From Phialocephala subalpina (lineage: Eukaryota; Ascomycota; Leotiomycetes; Helotiales; Mollisiaceae): 64,000 nucleotides of DNA. Position 1 is the first letter of the stretch; each line of letters opens with the position of its first letter. The stretch spans positions 863,310 to 927,309 of the forward strand of contig FJOG01000010.1 in the NCBI GenBank assembly GCA_900073065.1. The letters run 5' to 3'. Below, one piece after another: positions 11,624 to 22,388 of this stretch. The notes under the pieces were generated by a model. It did not search any database. It worked only from the letters and a program-made list of their open reading frames with translations, and was not told where the DNA came from. Both the position numbers and the translations under genes were made by a program.

Positions 11624-14600
11624 TCAAACAGCGTAAGAACTCTTCCTCGTTAACACCGTCCTACCATTAGAGTGCGAGAACGACTTCTCCATCTCCGGAA
11701 ACTCTCCATTACCCTTCTCAGCTGCAGCCTCGACCTTTGCCTCGTTTCTCTTCTCTTTTAAAACCCCAAACAAGTTCTTCATACTCTTCTTCCCCTTCAA
11801 ATTTCTCTTCTCCTCATCCTCGTCGTCCAGATTGAAGTAGCTACTCTCCGGCCCGAACTCCTCCAACATACCAGCCTCCTCCAATTTATCCAACTCCTCC
11901 TCCATCCGCCCACGATCCTCAGAATACCTAGCTTCGTTGAGTGCAACTCTCTCCTGAATCTCTTCTGGGGAAGGGGCCATGATTTCGTTGAATTTGTACG
12001 CTTCGCTGAACGGGGTTCCTACTCTGACATCCTCCTTGGGTTTGGACTTCTTGATAGAAGCGAAGAGGTTCATGACAGACTTCTTTGACTTGACCTTCTT
12101 TTTCGCGTCCTCGGATTCGTGATGTTCGTCGTACATAGCGGTATAACTCCTCTCAATCTTCGGAGTTAACTCCTCAACTTCCTCCTTGGTCAAATTGCCC
12201 TTATCGATCTCGTCCTTGAACTTGAACTCCGAAATAACGGGACTAGATGAGGGTGTCTTGTTCTTCTTCAGCGATCCAAACAGGTCTTTGAAGCTCTTCA
12301 TTCCGCGCACTGATTTCTTCATCTCGAGATTATCGTTCTCGGCACCAACGTGTGGGGATGGGAATTCGGGGGGTACTGGGCTGGGTTTCGGCGTCTTGTC
12401 TTTCCTGTTCTTCTTCGCGAGCTTCTTTTTCTCCACGCTGCGCGTGATTTCTTCGTCGGAGGGGGAGTAGGCGCTCAGTGAATCAGGGATCGGAGGAGGA
12501 TTTGCCCAAGTTACTGGACTGTCGTCGTCATAATTGTCTTCGAATCGCGGGAACTCTGATTGCAGTGGACTGCGATTATTGTCTTCGGATGGTCGGGGAG
12601 TGAAGCTCCTGTCGCGCACGTTCTCAAAGGTGAATTCAGAAGCCAGCGGACTGGGTTGAGGAGATGTATCGTCCTTAATCTTTCCCTTGCCAAATTTCGC
12701 GCCAGCGATCATAGCCTTGCCGATATCGCGTAAGCTTCGTTTCGTGCCGAGTTGAGGGGAGTCGAAGAAGGAGGATGCGGTAGGGGAGTATTCAGAGATT
12801 TCTGGAGTATCGATCTTGGAATCTACGCGTTCTCTTCGGGTCTTGAGGTTCTTCAGACTCCAATTCGAGCCTTTCTTGCGGAGAGATGGGGCAGGAGAGG
12901 GTGCGTTCGGATCCAGCGTGAGGAAAAGGCCGCCGTCAGAAGGGAGGGAGACTGCGGATTTGTTTACGAAGAGTGGTGCGGGCACGACTGAGGGGTCGTC
13001 TGGAAGGTCGTCTAGCGACGGTGGAACGAAACCATATGGTTTGGAGGTCTTTGCGCGTGGTCGCGTTAACAGTTCGTCGTTTCGCGTTCCAGGGGTCTTG
13101 GAGGTGACTGCGCGTTGTCGCTTTGCTGGTTCAGCGGTGGGCGTGCCAGATGTCGTAGTTAATGCTCGCTGTCTCTTCGGTGCCTCGGCGTGGGGTACAC
13201 CGGAACTAGTAGAGGGACGGGTATTTGTAGAGGTAGAAGATAGTTCGCTACTAGACGACGAAAATTGTATACCAACCGAAGAAGACTTTCCAGAGCCGGT
13301 TGAGGGCCGTGTATCGATCTTCAACTTCTTCGGAAGCTTCTTGACGGGCGATGGCTGATTTCGAAGCTTGATGCGCTTCCACTTCTCTCTATCCTCAGGA
13401 CTGACCGCATCGTCAGGATGCAGCAGCTTCTCCCCTGATCCTTTGGGACAGCATTCACACTCTCCTTCCACAAAGCCGACGTCCCAACTAGGCGGGTTGA
13501 CCGGGGGTATGCGAGGCGATGCCTTTGCGGGGACACCAGCGATAGCGAGTTGATCGGGGCGTTCGTGTTTGGCGTACGCGATATGTATGTGGGCATGCTT
13601 GAGGTAATTCTGCAAGCTATGGGTGACGTTGTGCCATGAGTGTTTACCCTTGAGTACAAGTTCTTCAACATCAATGATCTTCTGGGGCCCTTCCTTTTCG
13701 ATAGCAAGAATCCATCCGAAGATTATCTTTCGGTGCCACTGCAGTTGCTTGATGGAAATCTCATCGCTTGGGACTGATAGCATGACTGGAGGGTATAGGG
13801 TGTTGAGTTTGGCGAGTATCTCCTTTCTCGAGAAGACTGGCGACTTGAGTTCATCGATCATGATCTGGAGCCAATTAGCTGATAATCTTGTGTTTTGCGA
13901 GCAAGAAAGGCTTACCCATATGCGCAGACCGACGTAAATGCTTGCAAACCACTGCTGAGTCTTCTGCTCGTCAAGCTGCATATTGAGAAACCAAGCCATT
14001 GAGCTCTTGTTCGATGTGAAGGCCTCCTTCCAATTATACCGCGTAATGCCCCATCTTCTTCCCACCTCCCGCAATTGTGCTCGTCTCGTAAATTCCAAAT
14101 CCCGTAGGTAGTCGAGCACAGTCAGGGCATTGCTGAAGTCGGCACATTCGTACTCGCTAGGAAATTGCTTGAGGCAGAAATCTCGAATGACATGGTATGG
14201 TAGCCCCTGAGCTTCGATCTCTTCAGTTTCTTTCGTCATATATTTGTCTAACACTGACTTGAGCGACTTTCTCTTTTCCGGATCAGGTGTTATGAATCGG
14301 ACCTTGCGCAAGAGAGCTTGATTTTCTGGCCTTGAGAAATGGTCGCGGGGATCTGCGATTGGGGTTGGTTCGTTCTCAGGGATGGTGTCGAGAGGATCAT
14401 GCTTTTCAAGTTCTTGAACCTTATCCGTGCTTGGTTGTTCAGCTTCTCTGATCTTGATCGCAGGGGCCGCAGCAGCTGGCTTTTGAGCTTCATCCGTGCC
14501 CGATTCATCAGCCTCTGGAGTCTTGCGCACGAGGGGTCTCGCAGCAGATTCTCCAACCTCGATCCTCCATGGTTCTTGATCCGTAAGAGAGGATATGAAC

Positions 14601-14920
14601 TTATTGAGAAGGTATCCTTGGCGATCGAGTTGCCAGTAGGATTGGGCCTCCCTGAGGGAATTTGGTAGCGTTTTATGCCCTGTGGTTCAATTAGCATCGC
14701 GATCTATCATATCCGAGATGGGATGGACAAATATACCAGAATTGAAGCAGAACATGATGGAAAGAGGTAATTCCGATGCACATTCAGGGTTCAATATATG
14801 GTACAATATCCATGGGACTGGTTCTTCCGGACGTTGGTCTTCAGATTCGATGGTCGTGGTTGGAGAAGTTGGAGTTGTTGAGGTGTCGGAGTCCCCGCTT
14901 GAAGCCGAACTTGTAGACAT
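11624..14920 (-). CDS. Uncharacterised 1062-aa protein with repeated basic LF...LKK modules
   Basis: Exons on the minus strand are 14920-14737, 14679-13916 and 13864-11624 (introns 57 and 51 bp), 1063 codons with the stop. The start is the ATG at 14920 (MSTSSASSGDSDTS). Residues about 110-420 look globular and include a Trp/aromatic-rich helical part (YNWKEAFTSNKSSMAWFLNM, then QLQWHRKIIFGWILAIEKEG) and a CECC cluster. The rest is low-complexity Ser/Pro/Lys sequence. In the C-terminal 400 residues a module recurs: a basic amphipathic motif (KSFKDLFGSLKKNK, KSVMNLFASIKKSK, KSMKNLFGVLKEKR near residues 830, 905 and 1005, weaker near 650 and 690) often followed by a SPxxSEFxF motif. Such motifs could bind acidic membranes or a partner protein, which is inference. 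No known family recognised. The second intron is a multiple of three and its retention would not break the frame. Confidence 0.8.
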
Positions 14921-17266
14921 CGTCGCGGTCTTGCAGCGACGCGATGCGACTTAGTGTGGAAAGCAATTCACCACCGCCTCGCCAGCAGGCTTAAATACAA
15001 ACTCGATTTCAGACTTCGAGATGTGGATACATCCCAGGAAGGAAAGATGTCTGCAGCCTCCACCAAACTACTCAGACTCCAGTGAGCCGCGGGGTCACCA
15101 ACGTCGACTTGGCTAACAGTAGGGCGTATGAAGAAGATCACAGTTCTTCCCCCTCCTCCAGATTGATTCTCAAGTTCGCAATCCAAAGCTGTTTTCAAGA
15201 TATCTCCTGTCTCACAACCAATTAATACCTCAAGTTGCTCGATGGTAGTAAGTCATGAAGTCAATCAGGCCAAAATTGCTGTGTTAGACAAGTATTCATA
15301 TGTCTTCAAGTGGATGTTGATTTCTGGCGCAAGCAAACAGACAAATGATGTGAAAAGGTCTGGCGATAGACCTGTAATGAGATCTGACAGAGCATCACCA
15401 ATAGACTGGTGGGTAGTACCTCTATTGTATCAGAAGTCAGTCCATATTTCCAGAGCAGAAAGGGAAGATGTCGTCGGCGTACACTATATTTCGGGCAGAG
15501 TTGCCTTCCCTCCCGTATATTCGACATCTGATAGGCCAACGGGCATATCCTGTGAGGGGGCATTAACATTATGCATTATCATGATATGCGGATGAACCCG
15601 GTCATTTTTGTGCTGGCACCGATCTAACCCATCCAAAGTACGTGTCGTTGAGGGGTCTCTTCTTAAGGATGATCATGCATGCACCCGAAAATTAGCAGGG
15701 TGGTGCATGTCCAGCCGAGCAAGATACTGTGAGACTTCTCACCAACATTTTGGCTCTATGAACAATTTGCAATGAAAGAATTCTCACCAACATTTTGGCT
15801 CCATGAACAATTTGCAATGAAAGAATTCAAAATCAACAGCATTTCCAGCATAGCTTTGCATGATGTCAACACTCAAAAGAGCATATGTTCGTCCCTGTTC
15901 CTGGTCGATCGCACTGAGTTTGTCAGAAACATGTTTCTTCACCCTGTCAAAGCGGACTTTCCATCGGTACGGTATTCAGCCTTGCTGTCTGTGCGCGCAA
16001 CCTTCATGTGCCTGGCACAAGGCTGATTGGAAAGTCGCTAGATTCGCCGTAGAGTCCCAAGCTGGCTAGGCCGAAGGCGATTCAAAGGATGTTTTGAATT
16101 GATGCCTGAGTAGGTTAATTGTGTCAAGAGGTGGATATCTCAAGAGAGATCGCCACATCCATCCCGAATTCTGGGCCTTTCTCAAATGTTGACGTTCGTT
16201 GAGTGGAGAGGTACCGTACTCCAGACTGTGATCATAGTTGACAGATAATATCAACCTGGTCGACGGTAATTGCTCGTCTCCAGCATTTGGCGTTTGCCGC
16301 TGGGGAAGATCTCCCGCATGTCTGAAGTGACCATCTCTGCTCACAATCTAACTTGCGACTGTCGCGGTATGGCGGCTCTTTTCCCCACAACTCGATTGGG
16401 ACTGTCGAGGCCAAGGAATTCCATCTAGATGAAGCTTCTTCGAGGGTTCATGCCAGAATAAGGTTCCGGAAATAGAGAGTCCGTGACAACATTCGGTTTC
16501 CGGAAGTTGTGTCTCTATGGTGGAGAAGAGAAGGCTACTTTGTGCGACGTTACAAAATACTTCTGTCGCAGCACCTATTGGTGCCCAGCCAGTGATCTGA
16601 CTTGTGCATCTCCTCGAGGATCACATTGTGTTTGCTGCAATGTGAAGGCCTGATGCGTGAGTACATGGCGGGAGGATGCAGGCTGCCGCTGCCGCACCAG
16701 AGAGGATCAAAGGATGAAAAGAAAGCACTCCCGGATGATCACGATGCGAAGTTAGTGTTGGAGGCAGAAGGCGTGAGAGAGAGGGCCAGTTGGAGATGAA
16801 GAGAGAGGATGATTCAGGAAGGGAGGAGGTTGGGTGATTCTTCGGGCTAACCTCGTGCTTGGGTGAGTCGTTCACCCCCAAAGTGCACAATCACTAACAA
16901 GAAACGAGCACCATCTCTCAAAAGCATCAACAATTCCAAAAGCTTCTTGAAGACGGACTTTTTGGATTGAGTTCGTCTGGAGTTCAGATTAAGATCTTAC
17001 CTTTATGATATGGACCACCATTATGATTTTCAGACCGGGTAAATGAGCCCTGTTCGCACTGGGAATCCTCACCCTGAAATCTCTTTTAGGTTGCCAAGCA
17101 GCGATCCTACGCACAACCGCAGTGAACGACGACAGATCGCAACAACCACAAAGAAGAGATGCCATCTAGCAGCTGCATACAATAGACACATATCACAGCG
17201 CATGCATATTCTACCACCTTCAATCATCGCCCCTCGCTCTCTTCAGCCTCCCCTCGATTCCATATC
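14921..17266. other. Intergenic region with a short tandem duplication
   Basis: About 2.3 kb between divergently transcribed genes, so it should contain both promoters. The only structure I can support is the 45-bp direct tandem repeat at 15736-15825. Other open frames have no coding character. Confidence 0.4.
15736..15825. repeat. 45-bp perfect-register tandem duplication (2 copies)
   Basis: Copies at 15736-15780 and 15781-15825, each beginning TTCTCACCAACATTTTGGCT, differ by one transition (T versus C). The near identity indicates a recent event. Confidence 0.9.
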
Positions 17267-19622
17267 ATGAGGCCAGCCTTGCATCCTCGGCGCATACACC
17301 ACCTTTCCTCTCTAGGGCGCGTTCAACCGACGCGTCCCTGGAGGACTCCAAGATCAACTCAATATCGACGAGAGCGAGGGATTGCCACAAGCCAACCTGG
17401 AGAATCTGGAGATGTCGGGGAGTTTCGTGAGTAGATCAGTCCTATATTTCATGCACTATCCTCCTCTGCCAGCGCTGTTATTTGATATCTTTCGTGCCAC
17501 GAGGCAAAATGCCGGTCGCGTATCAGGTTCATGCACCCCAGGTTGTGATGCATGTTTAGAGATAAAATTCTAGAGGGAGAGTTATGACGGGATATAATAC
17601 TCCTACCGAGTGTCTCACGCGTGGCGGCTGCAGTCGTGGAACTTGGCCAGCCCTGAGACAGAAGGAAAGACATAGCATCATTGGGGGCGATGCACGTGAT
17701 AGTCATGTGCCATGTTTCGCAGTATTGTGTCTGGTTCGTTGTATTGGACTGCCGTGATGTTTCCTCTATCAAGTTGAACAATGCTGACGACCAAAGGCAA
17801 CCAAAAGTCTCCCGACAATCTGAAAGGAAACACGAAGCAGCACAAGAACGACACTCGAGATGACCCCACACTGGGATCAAAGATGCTCGAGAGTGCAGCA
17901 ACAGCATTTGCAAGCATTCTCGTACTCGGGACAGGATTTGGGCTTGGAGGGTACTTCTATCACAAGTTCTACAAATGGTTGGTTCTCCACAAGATGGAAG
18001 GCGCCTTCGAACCAGGTGATCCTGTCCTCGAGCTTGCCTCCATAGGCAAACAGATGCCCAGTTCGATCGCATCAAAATCGGAAGATGACGATCACTGGAT
18101 CCAACGTGACGAGCAAGCAAAGATTGACGCCATCGTCAACGGTACCCTGAAAGGACATTATCACCTTCTGATCGGCGAGAAAGGAACTGGAAAGTCAAGC
18201 ATGTTACTCGAAGCGATGCAGAAGATCAATGGTGAAGGGTGTAGTATGTTTGAAGCTCATGCAGATTCGGAAATCTTCCGGGTCAGGCTTGGAAAGGCCC
18301 TGGACTTCGAGTTTCACGAAGACTACATTGGATCCTACTTCTCGGAGCGTGGACCGCGGGATACGACCGCACTTTTAGACATCGAGCGAGCTTTCAACAA
18401 GCTGGAAAAGATAGCCTTGAAGCGACGGAAGACAGTCGGCAAACCCCTCATCATGATCATCAACGCCGTCCACCTACTTCGAGATGATGATGACGGACGA
18501 GATCTTCTCGAGTTACTCCAACAGCGAGCAGAGCAATGGGCGGCATCCAACCTCGTAACCATAATTTTCAATTCCGACGACTACTGGGTATACGAACGAC
18601 TGAAGCAACTCGCCACACGAATGGAAATCACACAGATATCCGACCTCCCCAAGAGCCAAGCAATGTCAGCTCTAGCCAGGTATCGACAAAAATATTTCCA
18701 AGAAACACCGAGCTCGGACATTCTGTCCGAAGTCTACAGCCGAGTCGGAGGGCGTCTGACATTTCTCAATCGAGTCGCAAAATCGAAAGATATGCTCGAG
18801 ACGTGCGACAAGATCATTGACACAGAACGGAGATGGTTTCTGAACCAATGCTGGATCCTTGGTATGGAAATGGACGACGATGTTATGGACCAACAGAAAT
18901 ACGCTGTAAGTCGCGAACCATGCACGGCTCCGCCCCGCCCCAGCGGCCCCACCCCGCCGCTCCTCATGGAGTTTCCTTCCTGCTTTCGACATTCACTAAC
19001 ACAGCCCAGTCAGCAGCAATGGTCCTAGCGCAAGCCCTCGTCCGCCTCGAAAACTCAATGTCCGAAACCATCTCCCCAGACGACGGCTCCCACATCATCC
19101 CCCAAATCCCCCTCCACCTCGCCCGCCAAATCATGACCCGCGCCGACTTCATAAAATCCTACGACCGTGAGTTACCTCCCTTCCCCGCCCCAGCGGCCCC
19201 ACCCCGCCGCTCCTCATGGAGTTTCCTTCCTGCTTTCGACATTCACTAACACAGCCCAGTCAGCAGCAATGGTCCTAGCGCAAGCCCTCGTCCGCCTCGA
19301 AAACTCAATGTCCGAAACCATCTCCCCAGACGACGGCTCCCACATCATCCCCCAAATCCCCCTCCACCTCGCCCGCCAAATCATGACCCGCGCCGACTTC
19401 ATAAAATCCTACGACCGTGAGTTACCTCCCTTCCCGGCGAAGGATTTGGTGTTAGGTGGGAGGTATTTGTTTAAGAATAGGGATGGGGAAAGGAGGGGTG
19501 AGAAGATTACGGAGGTGGAGCTTAAGCAAGCAGAGGAAGAGGAGGAGGAGGATTTTGTGGAGGGGATTTTGAAAAAAGTGAGGGGACAGGAGGGAGGGGG
19601 TGATGGTGAGGTTGAGGATTGA
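17267..19622 (+). CDS. Predicted mitochondrial, membrane-anchored P-loop (AAA-like) ATPase, 3 exons, 543 aa
   Basis: Model: 17267-17426, 17797-18905 and 19260-19622, 544 codons with the stop. The first exon encodes an Arg-rich presequence without acidic residues at its start (MRPALHPRRIHHLSSLGRVQ...) ending near RERGIATSQ, typical of mitochondrial import. A hydrophobic segment (FASILVLGTGFGLGGYFY) follows at about residues 88-106. Walker A is GEKGTGKSS near residue 180. The Walker-B position reads PLIMIINAVHLL near 270, without the usual Asp-Glu pair, then a TIIFNSDDYW strand. The C-terminus is acidic. The last exon is duplicated (250-bp tandem repeat); only use of the second acceptor (19259/19260) gives the full protein, while the first acceptor (19009/19010) gives an early stop. 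The 370-bp first intron is long, so the first-exon join is less certain than the ATPase body. An ATG at 17781 would give a version lacking the presequence. Confidence 0.75.
18933..19432. repeat. Perfect 250-bp tandem duplication spanning intron 3' part and last-exon start
   Basis: Copy 1 is 18933-19182 and copy 2 is 19183-19432; three further bases match, and I see no mismatch. Each copy contains the end of the intron (acceptor ...CAGCCCAG) and the start of the last exon (SAAMVLAQALVRLENSMSE...). The unit is not a multiple of three. It may be a real recent duplication or an assembly artefact. Confidence 0.92.
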
Positions 19623-22388
19623 GGGAATTGGAATTTCTGGTTGGGTATGGGGGATGTATGTTTGGATATGAGTGTATGATCACGCGGCTATGTAGTATAT
19701 GAAGGTAAAACAATGCGAGAAATTCATCAATGTAGCCAGCGGCACTGCACACGAGGTGAAGTCAAGGCTCGTCAGTCACGTGCACTTCCTTCCTCCCTCA
19801 GAAACATTTTTTCGTGTCTCCAGCCAGAGTAGTATAAAGCCCCCGACCTCCCAGCGAATAAAGCCTTCAAGCCTCTACAATCATCACGCCGCCCCCATAT
19901 GGGGATTGTGCCTGTGCTGTTGGGTCGGCAAACAATGCATGCTTTCGATAGAGCACAAAGCCGGATTTGAGGTTTGACTTCGGATTTAATACGAGTATAA
20001 ACCCGGAGTTAAGAGTTGCCCGTCTGAATGTGGGGAATGTTGACAGTCGTTATGTTTCCCTTCTTCGCTGATCTCTGAAATGCAGTTTTTCCCGTTTAAA
20101 TGGTACGACCGTCTGCATATACCTTGTTCACTGAACTTTGGGGGTGATCTTCATCGTCCGAATGTTCTGGGTGTTGACAGCCTTTAGATGCTGGCCTCTT
20201 TACTGATCTAGACGTAGATATTCTCCTCGTCCAATTGTTTAGATTTTTGATAGCTCCTTGCCTTTATGTTCTCGCTAATCTTTGAGGCTGAGATAAGGCA
20301 GCGTGGATGTCTGTCATGTTGACAGTCGTTAGAATTTGTCATTTTCGCTGAACCTTCAGACGGAGATGTTGCGCAAGGAATTGTCTGGGGCATCGATAGT
20401 TGTCTGTGTATGCCGCCTTCGCAGAGAATTGAGAGTTCTTCTTGGATAGTTGTCTGGAGTATTGATAGCGGCTGTCATCGTCACAAGTGTCTAACCTCTT
20501 GACAGCACTTTATCCTTGCCCCTTCTTTCACTTTCACCAATGCTAGCCCTAAGACATCTTGTCGTATGAGAGGAAGGAGGAGGGTGATCTCTTCATCCTG
20601 GTGTCGCACAAATCTCACTTCCACGTAGGGTTCGAAGACTGCATCGCTCTCACTATTGTAATGCTGGATTGTTAACCGACCGGGGCTCATAAGCAAAGTA
20701 GGAACGTTTGAGATGTGGGCAATTCAATGGCAGACTGAAGCCAGCCTTGCACATTTCAAGAAGTCTTTGCATCCAAATCTCTAACTGAGTTTGAGTGAGT
20801 CACACTATCACAAGGTCACGCTAGTTTCTCGCGCCAGGGAACACCACGAGTATATAATCTACGAATACCCAGGGTAGAAGCCACGATAATAACCCAGATA
20901 TCCGATGCTACGCAAATCATTGCGGCAACAGACAACGAAGACAAGATGTTTAGTAACCTTACCCAGCCTTATCTTTCGTCATTTCTATATATACCCAGGC
21001 CGAACTTGTCTCTTATAGCTATTTCCTCGTCTCAAGTGTATCGTTGAGTGTTTATTGACAGCAAATTGAAAAATGACAACGCACTCATCACAAAGGCTCA
21101 ATTTCTCTACATTACAGCTTTGGGTTTCTTGCTCGCAGAAGTTCCTGGAGGAAAATCTGTAGTTATCACCGGTAGCCTAGTAGCTCAAGAGTAAGAGACT
21201 GAGGATGAGGTAGCTTAACCACATACACATTGCCTTTGTCTCGCTACAAAGAAGAAGTGGTCGCACGAAGGACCATATTTGTGTGAACGATAGATGAGGG
21301 AAGTATGTGAATTAGGCTGAACGAACGTGTGATTTATATTTGGTCGGTAATTGTCAGTAATGCAGAACTTGGAGGTTATAAGGTAATTGTAATCGACAGA
21401 GAGTTGAGAGGAAGGAAGATTTTAACATGTGAGTCGCGCTGGCAAAGTTGCAAGTATATAATCGTTCCCTAAGCCAGATTGAAAAGGTCTAGATCAACGT
21501 CGCAGTCATACTCTCAGGCTCAGGCTCTTGCCTAAGTTTACGCTCGGCTCCCGACGATGGCGAGGCCGTGGAGGGGTAGACAGCTAATGCTTCGACCTCT
21601 TATTCGTCTATCTCCCTAGTTATGTGCAAGCTGATATTCTATCTCCCAATCGCATCCATGTCGCCTGATAGCTCGATACCCCTTTCAATATTGTCAGATG
21701 TTTGTTGATAGCAAACATCAAAATAACAACGACTCCATTCTCAAACCCCGCAACCAGAAGCTTGGGAGGCCCAGGTTGGATGGACTTGCTATGAGAATTC
21801 CAGGAGGGAGGCGCCGTCGTTTTATAATTGTGGGGAAGTCGACGGTTGGGCAACAGCAGCATGGATATCTTTGAATGCTCCTCTTGTTTTGTTGTGTTGT
21901 AGAAAGAAGGTTTGGGGGAGGAATCGTCGTTTTTATAAAACGGATGTGTAGGCGAGAAGCACCGAAAGATGACCGACGAGTTTGAAATTGTAAGGTGAGT
22001 TGTACTAAAGAAAAGAAGGATTCAGCTTTAAAAGAGGACTCGTGGAGTCTATAAATGTTCCTCCACGCACCGAGTTCGTCTCGACTTAGGAGAAAACGCA
22101 ATGGCAACCGCGCCAGCATAATGGTACCGAAGGTTTGGGAACTGTCATAAGGATGCACACTCTGTCGATGAGGATGTCTGCCTGACAAAGGAAAATCGTG
22201 TCTAGGTCTTGAGGACAGTTTTTCTTGTTGGAAGGTAGCTTGAACGCTTATAATGTTTTGCATGCTTGACAGTTATCAGGATTCCGTCGCTAGTAATAAT
22301 GTTTGAGGTGGCATTCAGCTCGAATCAAGAAGGGTTGATTGTATTCGAAAATGGTCCCTTCATAGCAATTGAAGCAAAAGAGTTATTT
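19623..22388. other. Intergenic region with short recurrent motifs
   Basis: About 2.8 kb between convergent gene ends, with no supported gene. TTGACAG-centred motifs recur at about 20040, 20174, 20319 and 20499, the first and third as GTTGACAGTCGTTA followed about 20 bp later by TTCGCTGA. A related pair (TTATTGACAGCAAA and TTGTTGATAGCAAA) lies at about 21056 and 21704. Confidence 0.4.
20034..20520 (+). repeat. Four dispersed copies of a TTGACAG-centred motif, 134-180 bp apart
   Basis: The copies have TGACAG at 20041, 20175, 20320 and 20500. Flanking similarity (preceding TGT, following YCGTTA, then CGCTGA or ACTGAT) covers about 35 bp in the best pair and fades outside. This may be the trace of an old ~150-bp tandem repeat. 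Confidence 0.4.

Noticed and set aside
12816..13358. 180-codon plus-strand frame
   Set aside because: Mirror of the Ser/Pro-rich coding region of the large minus-strand gene.
17449..18120. 223-codon minus-strand frame
   Set aside because: Antisense to the ATPase gene and its first intron; no motif.
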